A stretch of DNA of 64,000 nucleotides from Metabacillus litoralis (GTDB lineage: Bacteria > Bacillota > Bacilli > Bacillales > Bacillaceae), in the NCBI RefSeq assembly GCF_020524045.1, contig NZ_JAIVKL010000018.1, positions 1 to 64,000 on the forward strand. The letters run 5' to 3'. Under the pieces are notes generated by a model, which was given only the letters and a program-made list of their open reading frames with translations, did no database searches and was not told where the DNA came from. A program made the translations under genes and the position numbers. How positions within the stretch are numbered: position 1 is the first letter of the stretch; every line of letters starts with the position of its first letter. Positions 1 through 7,031 of the stretch are shown in pieces.

Positions 1-120
1 AACACATGGAAGTTCCGCAAAAAAAATGTTGGTGGGATTTGATAATAATCTTTAAAACAGGTCTGAATGATAGTTGAAAATATTTGTTCAAGAATTTACA
101 CAAGATTAAGGACTTGACTT

Positions 121-203
121 AAATCGCGAAAATCGCTGATATTTTCGAATAATCGACGATAAATCTCCATAATCGCTGATATTTCCAAAAAATCGACGAT
201 AAA
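121..203 (-). repeat. 20-bp tandem repeat array (4 units)
   Basis: On the minus strand four units, each exactly 20 bases, follow one another. They begin TTTATCGTCGAT or AATATCAGCGAT in alternation, so a 40-bp higher-order period is visible. The same unit type recurs at 5355-5449 on the plus strand. It lies downstream of the M23 hydrolase gene, beyond its terminator. The function is unknown. Confidence 0.8.
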
Positions 204-297
204 CTACTCCGAGAAGATCACCCGTGCAGGATTTCCTTCATAAGGGACCCTGTACAAGTATACTTCTCTTATCATTTAGCTAAAACAAAAAGCAAAA

Positions 298-322
298 CCT
301 CTAAAACATAGTGTTTTAGAGG
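298..322 (-). terminator. Intrinsic terminator of the M23 hydrolase gene
   Basis: A perfect 11-bp stem (CCTCTAAAACA with TGTTTTAGAGG) with a 3-nt loop is followed on the minus strand by a T-rich run (TTTTGCTTTTTG). It starts 23 bases after the stop codon. Confidence 0.85.
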
Positions 323-345
323 TACATAAACGGGTATATATAAAA

Positions 346-1686
346 TTAAGGTAAGAAATTTAAAGGATTCACAGCATTTGCTTGACCATTCCATGGCCCT
401 TTATGAATTTCAAAGTGTAAATGCTGACCAGTTGAATGACCTGTATTGCCCATAATACCAATTTGTTGGCCTTTTGACACAGATTGTCCTGCACTTACAT
501 GTAGAGCTTCCATATGTGCATATAATGTTGTGTAAACTTGTCCATTAATATTATGAGAAATATATGCTACATTACCATAGCTGCTTGAATAATGTGCGCG
601 AATAACAGTACCACTTGCAGATGCAACAACTGGAACATCTGAACGGTTGGCAATATCAATTCCGGCATGTAGTTTACCCCAACGAGGGCCATATCCGGAA
701 GTAAAAGAACCAGATGCTGGCCACATAAATGTGCCTCCAGTTACAGCTGGTTTTTGTGTAGAAGCTGAGCTACTACTGCTAGATCCTGAGCTACTACTTG
801 TTGTACTTGAATTTGAATTAGATTTCGTACTCGCACTTTGTGCAGCTGCTGCTTCTGCTCTTTTTCTTTCTTCTTCAGCTTGGCGTTTCGCTTCTTCTGC
901 TGCTCTTGCCGCTGCTTCACGTTGTCTTTGTTCTTCAAGTTCAATTGCTTTTTGTTGTTCAGCTAAAAATGCTGCTTCATCTTCTAACTCGTGCTTTTCA
1001 TGAATCGCTTCATCATGCTGCTTTTCCACTTGTTTCATTAAATCTTCTTTTTTCGTTTTTTGAACTTCTAATTGACCTTTTAAGCCTTCTAACTCAGTTA
1101 ATGCTTGTTTTAACTCGTTTAGTTTATTATTTAGATCTGCTTCTGTTTCCTCTAATAATAGTTTATCAGCTTCATGTGCTTTGATTATTTCTTTATCTGC
1201 TTCAACAATGGTTGTGACAGCATTCACACGACCTACGAAGTCTCCAAAACTTTGAGCACCCAGTACCACATCTAAATAGCTAATCACGCCTCCACTTTCT
1301 TGAAGTGAACGTGCTCGATCTTCTAACAATTTGTTGCGCTCTGCGATACGTTCTTTTACCGTTTCGATTTCTGCTTTTAGTTCTTCAATTTTCTTTTTAG
1401 CTTCTTCAATACTTGCTTCTTTTCCACGGATTTTCCCGTTTATTTCTGCGTATTGAAGATCTATTTTTTTAATTTCTCCATTAAGCTTTTCTTCTTCTTG
1501 TTTAAGCTTTGAAATCTCACTATCTTTATTATCAAGACTTGAAGACACGTCTGACTGTTTTTTTTCAATTTCTTGCTTTTTTTCCTGTAACGTTTGTGCG
1601 AAGGTTATATTATTACTAGCTGGAAGCAATAACCCGCTTGTCCCAACAACGGCAGCCAAACTGAATGTCATTAGCTTTCTTTTCAT
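346..1686 (-). CDS. Coiled-coil M23 (LytM) peptidoglycan endopeptidase, FtsEX-linked
   Basis: Secreted cell-wall hydrolase of 446 residues. A signal peptide covers about 1-30. A long coiled coil (about 33-265) follows and contains SYLDVVLG around residue 135, a motif typical of the N-terminal domain of PcsB/CwlO-type hydrolases. A Ser-rich linker (about 283-315) leads to a C-terminal M23 domain with zinc ligands H340 and D344 (HAGID) and the HLH motif at 422-424. The gene lies 74 bases after ftsX, in the same direction. In EnvC-like and PcsB/CwlO systems FtsEX activates the hydrolase through its coiled coil, so this is probably the FtsEX effector; that link is inferred. The catalytic domain differs from B. 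subtilis CwlO, which is NlpC/P60. The start has an upstream GGAGG. Confidence 0.9.
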   Translation of the reverse strand: MKRKLMTFSLAAVVGTSGLLLPASNNITFAQTLQEKKQEIEKKQSDVSSSLDNKDSEISKLKQEEEKLNGEIKKIDLQYAEINGKIRGKEASIEEAKKKIEELKAEIETVKERIAERNKLLEDRARSLQESGGVISYLDVVLGAQSFGDFVGRVNAVTTIVEADKEIIKAHEADKLLLEETEADLNNKLNELKQALTELEGLKGQLEVQKTKKEDLMKQVEKQHDEAIHEKHELEDEAAFLAEQQKAIELEEQRQREAAARAAEEAKRQAEEERKRAEAAAAQSASTKSNSNSSTTSSSSGSSSSSSASTQKPAVTGGTFMWPASGSFTSGYGPRWGKLHAGIDIANRSDVPVVASASGTVIRAHYSSSYGNVAYISHNINGQVYTTLYAHMEALHVSAGQSVSKGQQIGIMGNTGHSTGQHLHFEIHKGPWNGQANAVNPLNFLP

Positions 1687-1760
1687 TGTGTTTCCTCCCC
1701 AAATGTTATGTAAAATTACTGGATGAAAGCTAGTAAACTAGCAACCAAGAGATTGCTAGT

Positions 1761-2651
1761 TTATGCTTTTAAGAATTTACGAACAGACATTAAACTTCCC
1801 CAAACACCGATAAGCGCACCTATGAATAAAAGAATCGCTGATACTTGGAAAACAAAAGGACTGAATGGTAAAACCTCAATAAATGAGCCTTGAAGCTTTG
1901 GAAGTGCCCATGTATATAAAGATTTATAGGCAATAACGATTAACGCAATTGGAATAATCGAGCCAAACACACCTAAAAATAAACCTTCTAGGAAAAACGG
2001 CCAGCGAATAAATCCATTTGTCGCACCTACAAGTCTCATGATTTCAATTTCACGTTGACGTGCCATAATTGTAATTTTAATTGTATTAGAAATCAGGAAC
2101 ATCGCAGTAAACACAAGACCAATGATCAAACCTATACCGATATTTCGCGCAACTGAGATTGCGTTAAATAGCTTTTCAACTTGATCTTGACCATATCTTA
2201 CTTTTGACGCATTCTCTAACTTTGTCAGCTTATCTGCTACTTTACTAGTATCCTGAGGGTTCTCTGCTTTAACAATAAATACATCATTTAACGGATTATT
2301 TTGTTCAAATAACTCAAAGGACTTTCCTTCATCTCCCAAGCTTTCAACTAAATTTTCTAGTTCTTTTTCTTTCGGAGAGAAAACAACGGACTCTACTTCT
2401 GTAATTTTTTCAATTTCGCTTTTTAACTTGGCTTCTGCTTCTTCATTAGCTGTTACATCAACAAGCACACGAATCTCAACATCATTCTCAAGGTTTGAAG
2501 CTACATGGTTGAGGTTCATCATAATCACTAAAAATGTACCTACTAAAATCAACGTTACCGTTACTGCACTAACTGACGCAAAGGTCATCCACGCATTTCT
2601 TGCTAAGCTTTTTAAACTTTCTCTAAAGTGACGACCAAGAGCATTAATCAT
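1761..2651 (-). CDS. ftsX: Cell-division ABC transporter permease FtsX
   Basis: Membrane partner of FtsE, which passes ATP-driven conformational change to an extracellular peptidoglycan hydrolase. The layout is canonical: one membrane segment near the N-terminus, an extracellular loop of about 120 residues, then three membrane segments. The cytoplasmic stretch RQREIEIMRLVGA precedes the last two segments, as in the FtsX/MacB superfamily. I start at the ATG giving MINALGRHFRES because it overlaps the ftsE stop by 8 bases (ATGATTAA) and matches the family's N-terminus. The open frame extends 21 codons further upstream into ftsE. It is translationally coupled to ftsE and followed by the M23 hydrolase gene. 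Confidence 0.95.
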   Translation of the reverse strand: MINALGRHFRESLKSLARNAWMTFASVSAVTVTLILVGTFLVIMMNLNHVASNLENDVEIRVLVDVTANEEAEAKLKSEIEKITEVESVVFSPKEKELENLVESLGDEGKSFELFEQNNPLNDVFIVKAENPQDTSKVADKLTKLENASKVRYGQDQVEKLFNAISVARNIGIGLIIGLVFTAMFLISNTIKITIMARQREIEIMRLVGATNGFIRWPFFLEGLFLGVFGSIIPIALIVIAYKSLYTWALPKLQGSFIEVLPFSPFVFQVSAILLFIGALIGVWGSLMSVRKFLKA

Positions 2652-3330
2652 ATAAACCATACTCCCCTCTTGCTTCATCACGGACAATTTTTCCATCCTC
2701 AACTGCGATGACACGTTTTTTTAATGTATTTACAATCTCTTTGTTGTGTGTTGCCATAACAATTGTTGTACCACGATTATTAATTTCCTCGAACAAATGC
2801 ATTATTTCCCATGATGTATCAGGATCAAGGTTTCCAGTCGGCTCATCGGCAATCATCACCGAAGGGTTATTTACAATAGATCGTGCGATTGACACACGCT
2901 GTTGTTCCCCACCTGATAGTTCGTTCGGAAAGAATCTTGCTTTATGTTTTAGTTGAACTAAATCTAGTACATCTAGTACTCTCTTTTTTATCGTTTTTGG
3001 TGTTTCACCAATAACTTCTAGAGCAAATGCGACATTTTCAAAGACTGTTAATTTTGGTAATAACTTAAAGTCTTGGAAAACAACACCTATATTACGTCTT
3101 AACATCGGAACTTTTGCTTCCTTAAGCTTAGACAGGTCAACACCATTGATTACGATTTTACCGCTTGAAGGTTTTTCTTCTCGATACATCATTTTAATAA
3201 AGGTAGATTTACCTGCACCACTAGGTCCAACGACATAAACAAACTCGCCTTGGTTTATCATTATATCAATACCATTTATGGCTAAAACGCCATTTGGATA
3301 TGTTTTATATACTTCTGACATTTCTATCAT
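2644..3330 (-). CDS. ftsE: Cell-division ABC transporter ATPase FtsE
   Basis: Cytoplasmic ATPase of the FtsEX complex, 228 residues, the usual family length. The Walker A motif GPSGAGKST lies near residue 36, the ABC signature is LSGGEQQR and Walker B is VMIADEPTGNLD. The start ATG follows AGGTGG by six bases. It is the first gene of the ftsE-ftsX-M23 hydrolase operon, which implies stoichiometric production of the transporter and its wall hydrolase. Confidence 0.97.
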   Translation of the reverse strand: MIEMSEVYKTYPNGVLAINGIDIMINQGEFVYVVGPSGAGKSTFIKMMYREEKPSSGKIVINGVDLSKLKEAKVPMLRRNIGVVFQDFKLLPKLTVFENVAFALEVIGETPKTIKKRVLDVLDLVQLKHKARFFPNELSGGEQQRVSIARSIVNNPSVMIADEPTGNLDPDTSWEIMHLFEEINNRGTTIVMATHNKEIVNTLKKRVIAVEDGKIVRDEARGEYGLYD

Positions 3331-3433
3331 ATAGAACCACCTAAAGTTGTTTTTTTGAAAATCAGTCGATTACTGTCGATAATTGTCGACCGAATAGACA
3401 TAGTAACTCCTTGTCTACTAAACTACAAAATTT

Positions 3434-3442
3434 ATTATAACA
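3434..3442 (-). promoter_or_regulatory. Probable extended -10 promoter of ftsE
   Basis: On the minus strand TGTTATAAT matches an extended -10 (TGN-TATAAT). It would start transcription about 97 bases before the ftsE start codon. No good -35 is visible. Confidence 0.45.
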
Positions 3443-3573
3443 TCAAAATGCAACAAATATAGACTAAATAATGTTACATTTTCATTTCAACCGTTAATAA
3501 CTGTGTCGAACGCTTGTTGTAGAGGGCATTTCAAGGGGAACGATGGGAGAATGTTACAAATTAACGACTAAAT

Positions 3574-3587
3574 TGTAAGCGCTTTTA
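3574..3587. promoter_or_regulatory. cre-like palindrome (possible CcpA site)
   Basis: TGTAAGCGCTTTTA resembles the catabolite-responsive element consensus in its left half and centre; the right half is degenerate. It lies about 245 bases upstream of ftsE and downstream of cccB, so its target is unclear. Confidence 0.3.
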
Positions 3588-3700
3588 TATTACCATTTAT
3601 TTTAGAACTTTCTGACTATTTTTGCAAGAAAAAATAAAAAATTGTTGTATTTTTTACAAAAGGTGTGTCTAAAGAACATGTGATAACTAAAAAAGAACAT

Positions 3701-3729
3701 AAAAAAAGATGACCTTTGTAAGAGCCATC
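3701..3729 (-). terminator. Intrinsic terminator of cccB
   Basis: A short stem (GATGGC with GTCATC, extended inward by CTT/AAG) is followed on the minus strand by seven T residues, just after the cccB stop codon. Confidence 0.75.
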
Positions 3730-3740
3730 CTTCTACTACC

Positions 3741-4079
3741 TTATTTCTTTTCAGCTAACCAAGATGCTACTACTTCGGCATCTGCTTCATTTAGCAAGCC
3801 TTTTGGCATATTTCCTTGGCCATTTAAAATAATGCTTTCAATTGCCTCTTGATCATATTTACCGCCAACTTCAGTTAAGTTTGGTCCTGAAGCTCCTTCA
3901 AGGTTTTGTCCATGACAGCCAATACAGTTTTGTTGAAAAATTTCTTCTGCATCACCGCTAGCTGTTGTTGTGCCTTGAGTGGAATCTGTCGCTTCCTCCG
4001 TTGGTTCTTCTGCACCACCACATGCACCTAAAATAACAGACGTACCCAGTAATAATGCAAATAACTTACGTTTCATCAT
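3741..4079 (-). CDS. cccB: Cytochrome c551 lipoprotein
   Basis: Membrane-anchored electron carrier at the outer face of the membrane, 112 residues. The lipobox LGAC puts the lipidated cysteine at C20. An acidic, Thr-rich linker follows, then a small class I cytochrome c domain with haem motif CIGCH (C52, C55, H56). The Met of NMPKG is the likely axial ligand. B. subtilis CccB has the same design. A strong AGGAGG lies before the start, and the gene has its own terminator, so it is probably monocistronic. Confidence 0.93.
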   Translation of the reverse strand: MMKRKLFALLLGTSVILGACGGAEEPTEEATDSTQGTTTASGDAEEIFQQNCIGCHGQNLEGASGPNLTEVGGKYDQEAIESIILNGQGNMPKGLLNEADAEVVASWLAEKK

Positions 4080-4155
4080 ACATACCTCCTAACATGCATT
4101 GCTATATCACTCTATTCATCAATTACTATACAATATCATTGATATTATAACCATT

Positions 4156-5022
4156 CTAAACCCTTTTGAAACCTTCTCCTAACACTTCTGATGCATCTGT
4201 CACCGTCACAAATGCGTTTGGATCAATACTTCGAACAAGTTGTTTCAATTTTGTGAATTCCGTTTGATCAACAACACACATTAACACAGGTCTTTCATTA
4301 TTCGTAAAACCCCCATGTGCAGCAAGCCTTGTGACACCACGATCAATTTCATTTAAAATCGCATGCTGTACTTCTTCTTGCTTGTTTGTAATAATCATCG
4401 TCATCTTCGAACGTCCCCAACCAATTTGCACAATATCAATGGTTTTACTTGTTACATAAAGCCCAATTAATGCATAAAGACCACGTTCAATATCAAATAC
4501 AAATGCTGCTGAGATAACAATTAATCCATCAATTAAAGCAACACATGTACCGAGCGATAACCCTGTATATTTATGAATAATTTGTGCGGCCAAATCTGTT
4601 CCACCAGTTGAAGCCTTTCCTCTAAAAACAATCCCAAGACCAAGCCCGATACAAATCCCACCAAAAAGTGAACCTAATAACGGATCCATCGTAGCCGGCT
4701 CCCAATTCCTTGTTAAAAAAACAACAAAAGGCAAAAACACCGTACCTATTAATGTTTTAAACCCAAACTGCCTGCCCAACAAAATGACACCTGCAATAAA
4801 TAAAGGAATATTAAAGGCCCACTGTACATAAGCCGGCTCTAACCCAAGAGTCGCATCAAAAATCGTACTAATTCCGCTAACTCCTCCAGACGCAACCCGA
4901 TTAGGAAGTAAAAACAAATTAAAACCAATCGCAACCGTCGCTGAACCAATCAAGATATATATGTATTCAATAAATACGTGAAATGTAGGATGATAAGTAT
5001 GATTTCGTTTCTTCATATTCAT
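4156..5022 (-). CDS. yvjA: YitT/YvjA-family integral membrane protein
   Basis: Membrane protein of 288 residues with about five or six N-terminal hydrophobic segments (YitT domain). It carries the family's conserved stretches RVASGGVSGIS and FRGKASTGGTDL and ends in a cytoplasmic DUF2179-type domain (about residues 210-285, including VTRLAAHGGF). The molecular function of the family is not established. B. subtilis has a yvjA-type gene in this same neighbourhood, which supports the symbol. It reads toward cccB with 76 bases between. Confidence 0.8.
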   Translation of the reverse strand: MNMKKRNHTYHPTFHVFIEYIYILIGSATVAIGFNLFLLPNRVASGGVSGISTIFDATLGLEPAYVQWAFNIPLFIAGVILLGRQFGFKTLIGTVFLPFVVFLTRNWEPATMDPLLGSLFGGICIGLGLGIVFRGKASTGGTDLAAQIIHKYTGLSLGTCVALIDGLIVISAAFVFDIERGLYALIGLYVTSKTIDIVQIGWGRSKMTMIITNKQEEVQHAILNEIDRGVTRLAAHGGFTNNERPVLMCVVDQTEFTKLKQLVRSIDPNAFVTVTDASEVLGEGFKRV

Positions 5023-5354
5023 CTATTTTATTCGCCCTCCTTCTTCTAAAATTCTAAAACCCTAGATGAGTATAGCACTCGGAAATTTGTCTGTGAATAA
5101 CAGCAAAATAACGTGTTAACGGAGTAAAGAGTTAGATTTGAGGTGGAGATGTTGTCGGTTAACCTGTGTGAGATGAGATCAGCCCATATATGTGAAAATT
5201 TCACCTCGTTTTGGTGTAGTATTTGCTATTTGGTGGGAAAAATTCTGTGAAATGAGGGAGAAACATGTGATTTGGACGGTTAATGAGTCTATTTTGGGCT
5301 TTACTTAGGGTCGTACTCTTACTTTGGTGCTCGGTTTGAACATAGGGCGTCAGG

Positions 5355-5449
5355 TTTATCGGCGATTTTTTTGATTTATCAGCGATTTTCGAGATTTATC
5401 AGCGCTTCTGAGAATTTATCAACGATTTTCCGGATTTATCGACGATTAG
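5355..5449 (+). repeat. 20-bp tandem repeat array (5 units)
   Basis: TTTATC recurs at 5355, 5375, 5395, 5415 and 5435, an exact 20-base spacing. Each is followed by RRCG and a T-rich stretch; the consensus is close to TTTATCRRCGATTTTCNNGA. It is the same family as the array at 121-203 but in the opposite orientation. Confidence 0.85.
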
Positions 5450-5550
5450 ACTATTTTCGACAAAAACCGCACCACCTACCTAGTTTGACAAATTAACACA
5501 TAGTAGCTTTCCCTTAGCCCAAGTTGACCTTATACCAAAAACCGACTAAC

Positions 5551-5584
5551 TAAAAAAGCAACTCAACCTAAAGTCGAGTTGCTT
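5551..5584 (-). terminator. Intrinsic terminator of prfB
   Basis: An 8-bp stem (AGCAACTC with GAGTTGCT) is followed by six T residues on the minus strand, immediately after the prfB stop codon. Confidence 0.85.
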
Positions 5585-5591
5585 CCATTCA

Positions 5592-6696
5592 TTATTGAGA
5601 TAACTTAGAACGAAGAAACGCGTCAATAAACGGATCTAACTCTCCATCCATCACAGCGTGCACATTTCCAATTTCCGTATTCGTACGATGATCCTTTACC
5701 ATTGAATATGGGTGGAACACGTATGAACGAATTTGGCTTCCCCAGCCGATGTCTTTTTGCTCACCACGGATTTCAGCAAGCTCTGCTTCTTGTTCTTCAA
5801 TTCGTTTTTGATATAGCTTAGCTTGAAGCATTTTCATCGCACGCTCACGGTTTTTGATCTGTGAACGCTCTGTTTGACATGTTACAACAATGTTAGTCGG
5901 TACGTGGGTAATACGTACTGCAGAGTCTGTTGTATTGATATGCTGACCACCTGCACCACTTGCACGGTAAGTATCAACTTTCAAATCTTCTGTACGAATT
6001 TCAATGTCGATTTCTTCATTAAATTCAGGCATGATTTCACAAGATACGAATGAAGTATGACGACGACCTGATGAGTCAAACGGTGAAATACGAACTAAAC
6101 GATGTACACCTTTTTCTGCTTTTAAATAGCCATATGCGTTATGACCTTTAATGAGAAGAGTGACACTTTTAATTCCCGCTTCATCTCCTGGTAAGTAATC
6201 AAGAGTTTCCACTTTAAAGCCTTTTTTCTCCGCCCAACGTGTGTACATACGAAGAAGCATGGAACCCCAGTCTTGTGATTCTGTTCCACCAGCACCTGGG
6301 TGAAGCTCTAAAATTGCATTGTTTTTATCATGCTGTTCACTTAATAAAAGCTGAAGTTCGAAGTCATTTAACTGAGAAACTAAGTCTTTAAGTTCTGACT
6401 CAAGATCAGCTTGTAAATCAGCATCTTCTTCTTCTTTTACTAGATCATGTGTTAATTGAAGATTTTCATATGATTCGAATAAATTATGAAATTGATCAAC
6501 CATTTCTTTTAATGCGTTTGTTTCATTAATAACAACTTGTGCAGCGTTTTGGTTATCCCAGAAATCAGGTGCAGTCATTTGCCCTTCAAGCTGAGAGATA
6601 CGTGCTTCTTTTATATCGAGGTCAAAGAGACCCCCTAAAGTCCGCTAAACGTTTAGCTGTTTTTTCAAGCTCTTGACGAATTTCTACTAATTCCAT
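5592..6696 (-). CDS. prfB: Peptide chain release factor 2, with programmed +1 frameshift
   Basis: RF2 terminates translation at UGA and UAA codons. The main frame (from about 6578) carries the peptidyl-hydrolysis motif GAGGQ and the stop-codon recognition tripeptide SPF. Translation starts at the ATG at 6696, after GAGGTGA. It runs 24 codons to an in-frame TGA (6622-6624) and continues after a +1 shift at CTT-TGA-C into [11 protein letters not shown]. Low RF2 levels favour the shift, which is the known autoregulation of this gene. The full product is about 366 residues, the family's normal length. Annotating only the downstream frame would lose about 38 residues. Confidence 0.96.
6621..6636 (-). 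promoter_or_regulatory. prfB +1 programmed frameshift signal
   Basis: The minus strand reads AGGGGG-TCT-CTT-TGA-C: an internal Shine-Dalgarno-like element three bases before the slippery CTT, then the TGA stop and a C. This is the textbook RF2 autoregulatory site. Confidence 0.95.
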
Positions 6697-6771
6697 TCCA
6701 GTCACCTCATGATTATTTTAGGCTATATTTCATACTTGTTGTTTTCTTTCTATAAACAAGTTCGTTTCATT

Positions 6772-6878
6772 TCGCTGCAGACACTGCTTTCCGCGGGGAG
6801 GAAGCTGAGCCTCCTCGGCTACGCCTGTGGGGTCTCAGCCTTTCCTCAACACCCGCAGGAGTCAGTGTCTTCCGCTCC
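6772..6878. repeat. GC-rich imperfect palindromic dispersed-repeat-like element
   Basis: A stretch of about 105 bases, much richer in GC than its AT-rich surroundings, can fold on itself. GACACTG (6780-6786) pairs with CAGTGTC (6863-6869), and AGGAAGCTGAG (6799-6809) with CTCAGCCTTTCCT (6834-6846). CGCGGG and CCCGC also pair. From memory, similar palindromes recur in intergenic DNA of Bacillaceae; I could not search. There is no second copy in this window. It encodes no credible protein. Confidence 0.65.
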
Positions 6879-6956
6879 ATTACACTATAGTGTTCAAAAC
6901 ATAATATTTTGAGAAAACAGCCTTATTGAAAAACCTATTGTATGATATTTTCGCAA

Positions 6957-6984
6957 CAAGAGAGAGGTGATTAGCACCTCTCTC
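6957..6984 (-). terminator. Intrinsic terminator of secA
   Basis: A perfect 10-bp stem (GAGAGAGGTG with CACCTCTCTC) and 5-nt loop, followed on the minus strand by TTGTTG. It lies about 50 bases after the secA stop codon. Confidence 0.8.
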
Positions 6985-7031
6985 AGTTTAGTCATTTATC
7001 TATTATATCCTTGTATGGATCGTAATGCTAA

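Larger units (their letters stand above)
1..345. other. Intergenic region with repeat array and terminator
   Basis: No credible gene is seen. The stretch holds a four-unit 20-bp repeat array (121-203) and the intrinsic terminator of the M23 hydrolase gene (298-322), both listed separately. The first 120 bases are AT-rich and show nothing I can name. Confidence 0.6.
3331..3740. other. Intergenic region upstream of ftsE
   Basis: AT-rich, with no gene. It holds three TCGAC-type units at 10-bp spacing (about 3364-3391), a probable extended -10 promoter for ftsE, a cre-like palindrome (3574-3587) and the cccB terminator (3701-3729). Confidence 0.5.
5023..5591. other. Intergenic region between yitT-family gene and prfB
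   Basis: No credible gene in 569 bases. It contains a five-unit 20-bp repeat array (5355-5449) and the prfB terminator (5551-5584). The stretch 5040-5350 is moderately G-rich on the plus strand, with no recognised feature. Confidence 0.6.
6697..7031. other. prfB-secA intergenic region
   Basis: This 335-base gap holds a GC-rich imperfect palindromic element (about 6772-6878) and the secA terminator (6957-6984). Open frames across it are by-products of these structures. Confidence 0.6.

Noticed and set aside
647-1184. Plus-strand open frames opposite the M23 hydrolase gene
   Set aside because: They are Leu/Ser-rich antisense translations of the coiled-coil and Ser-rich coding sequence, without start signals.
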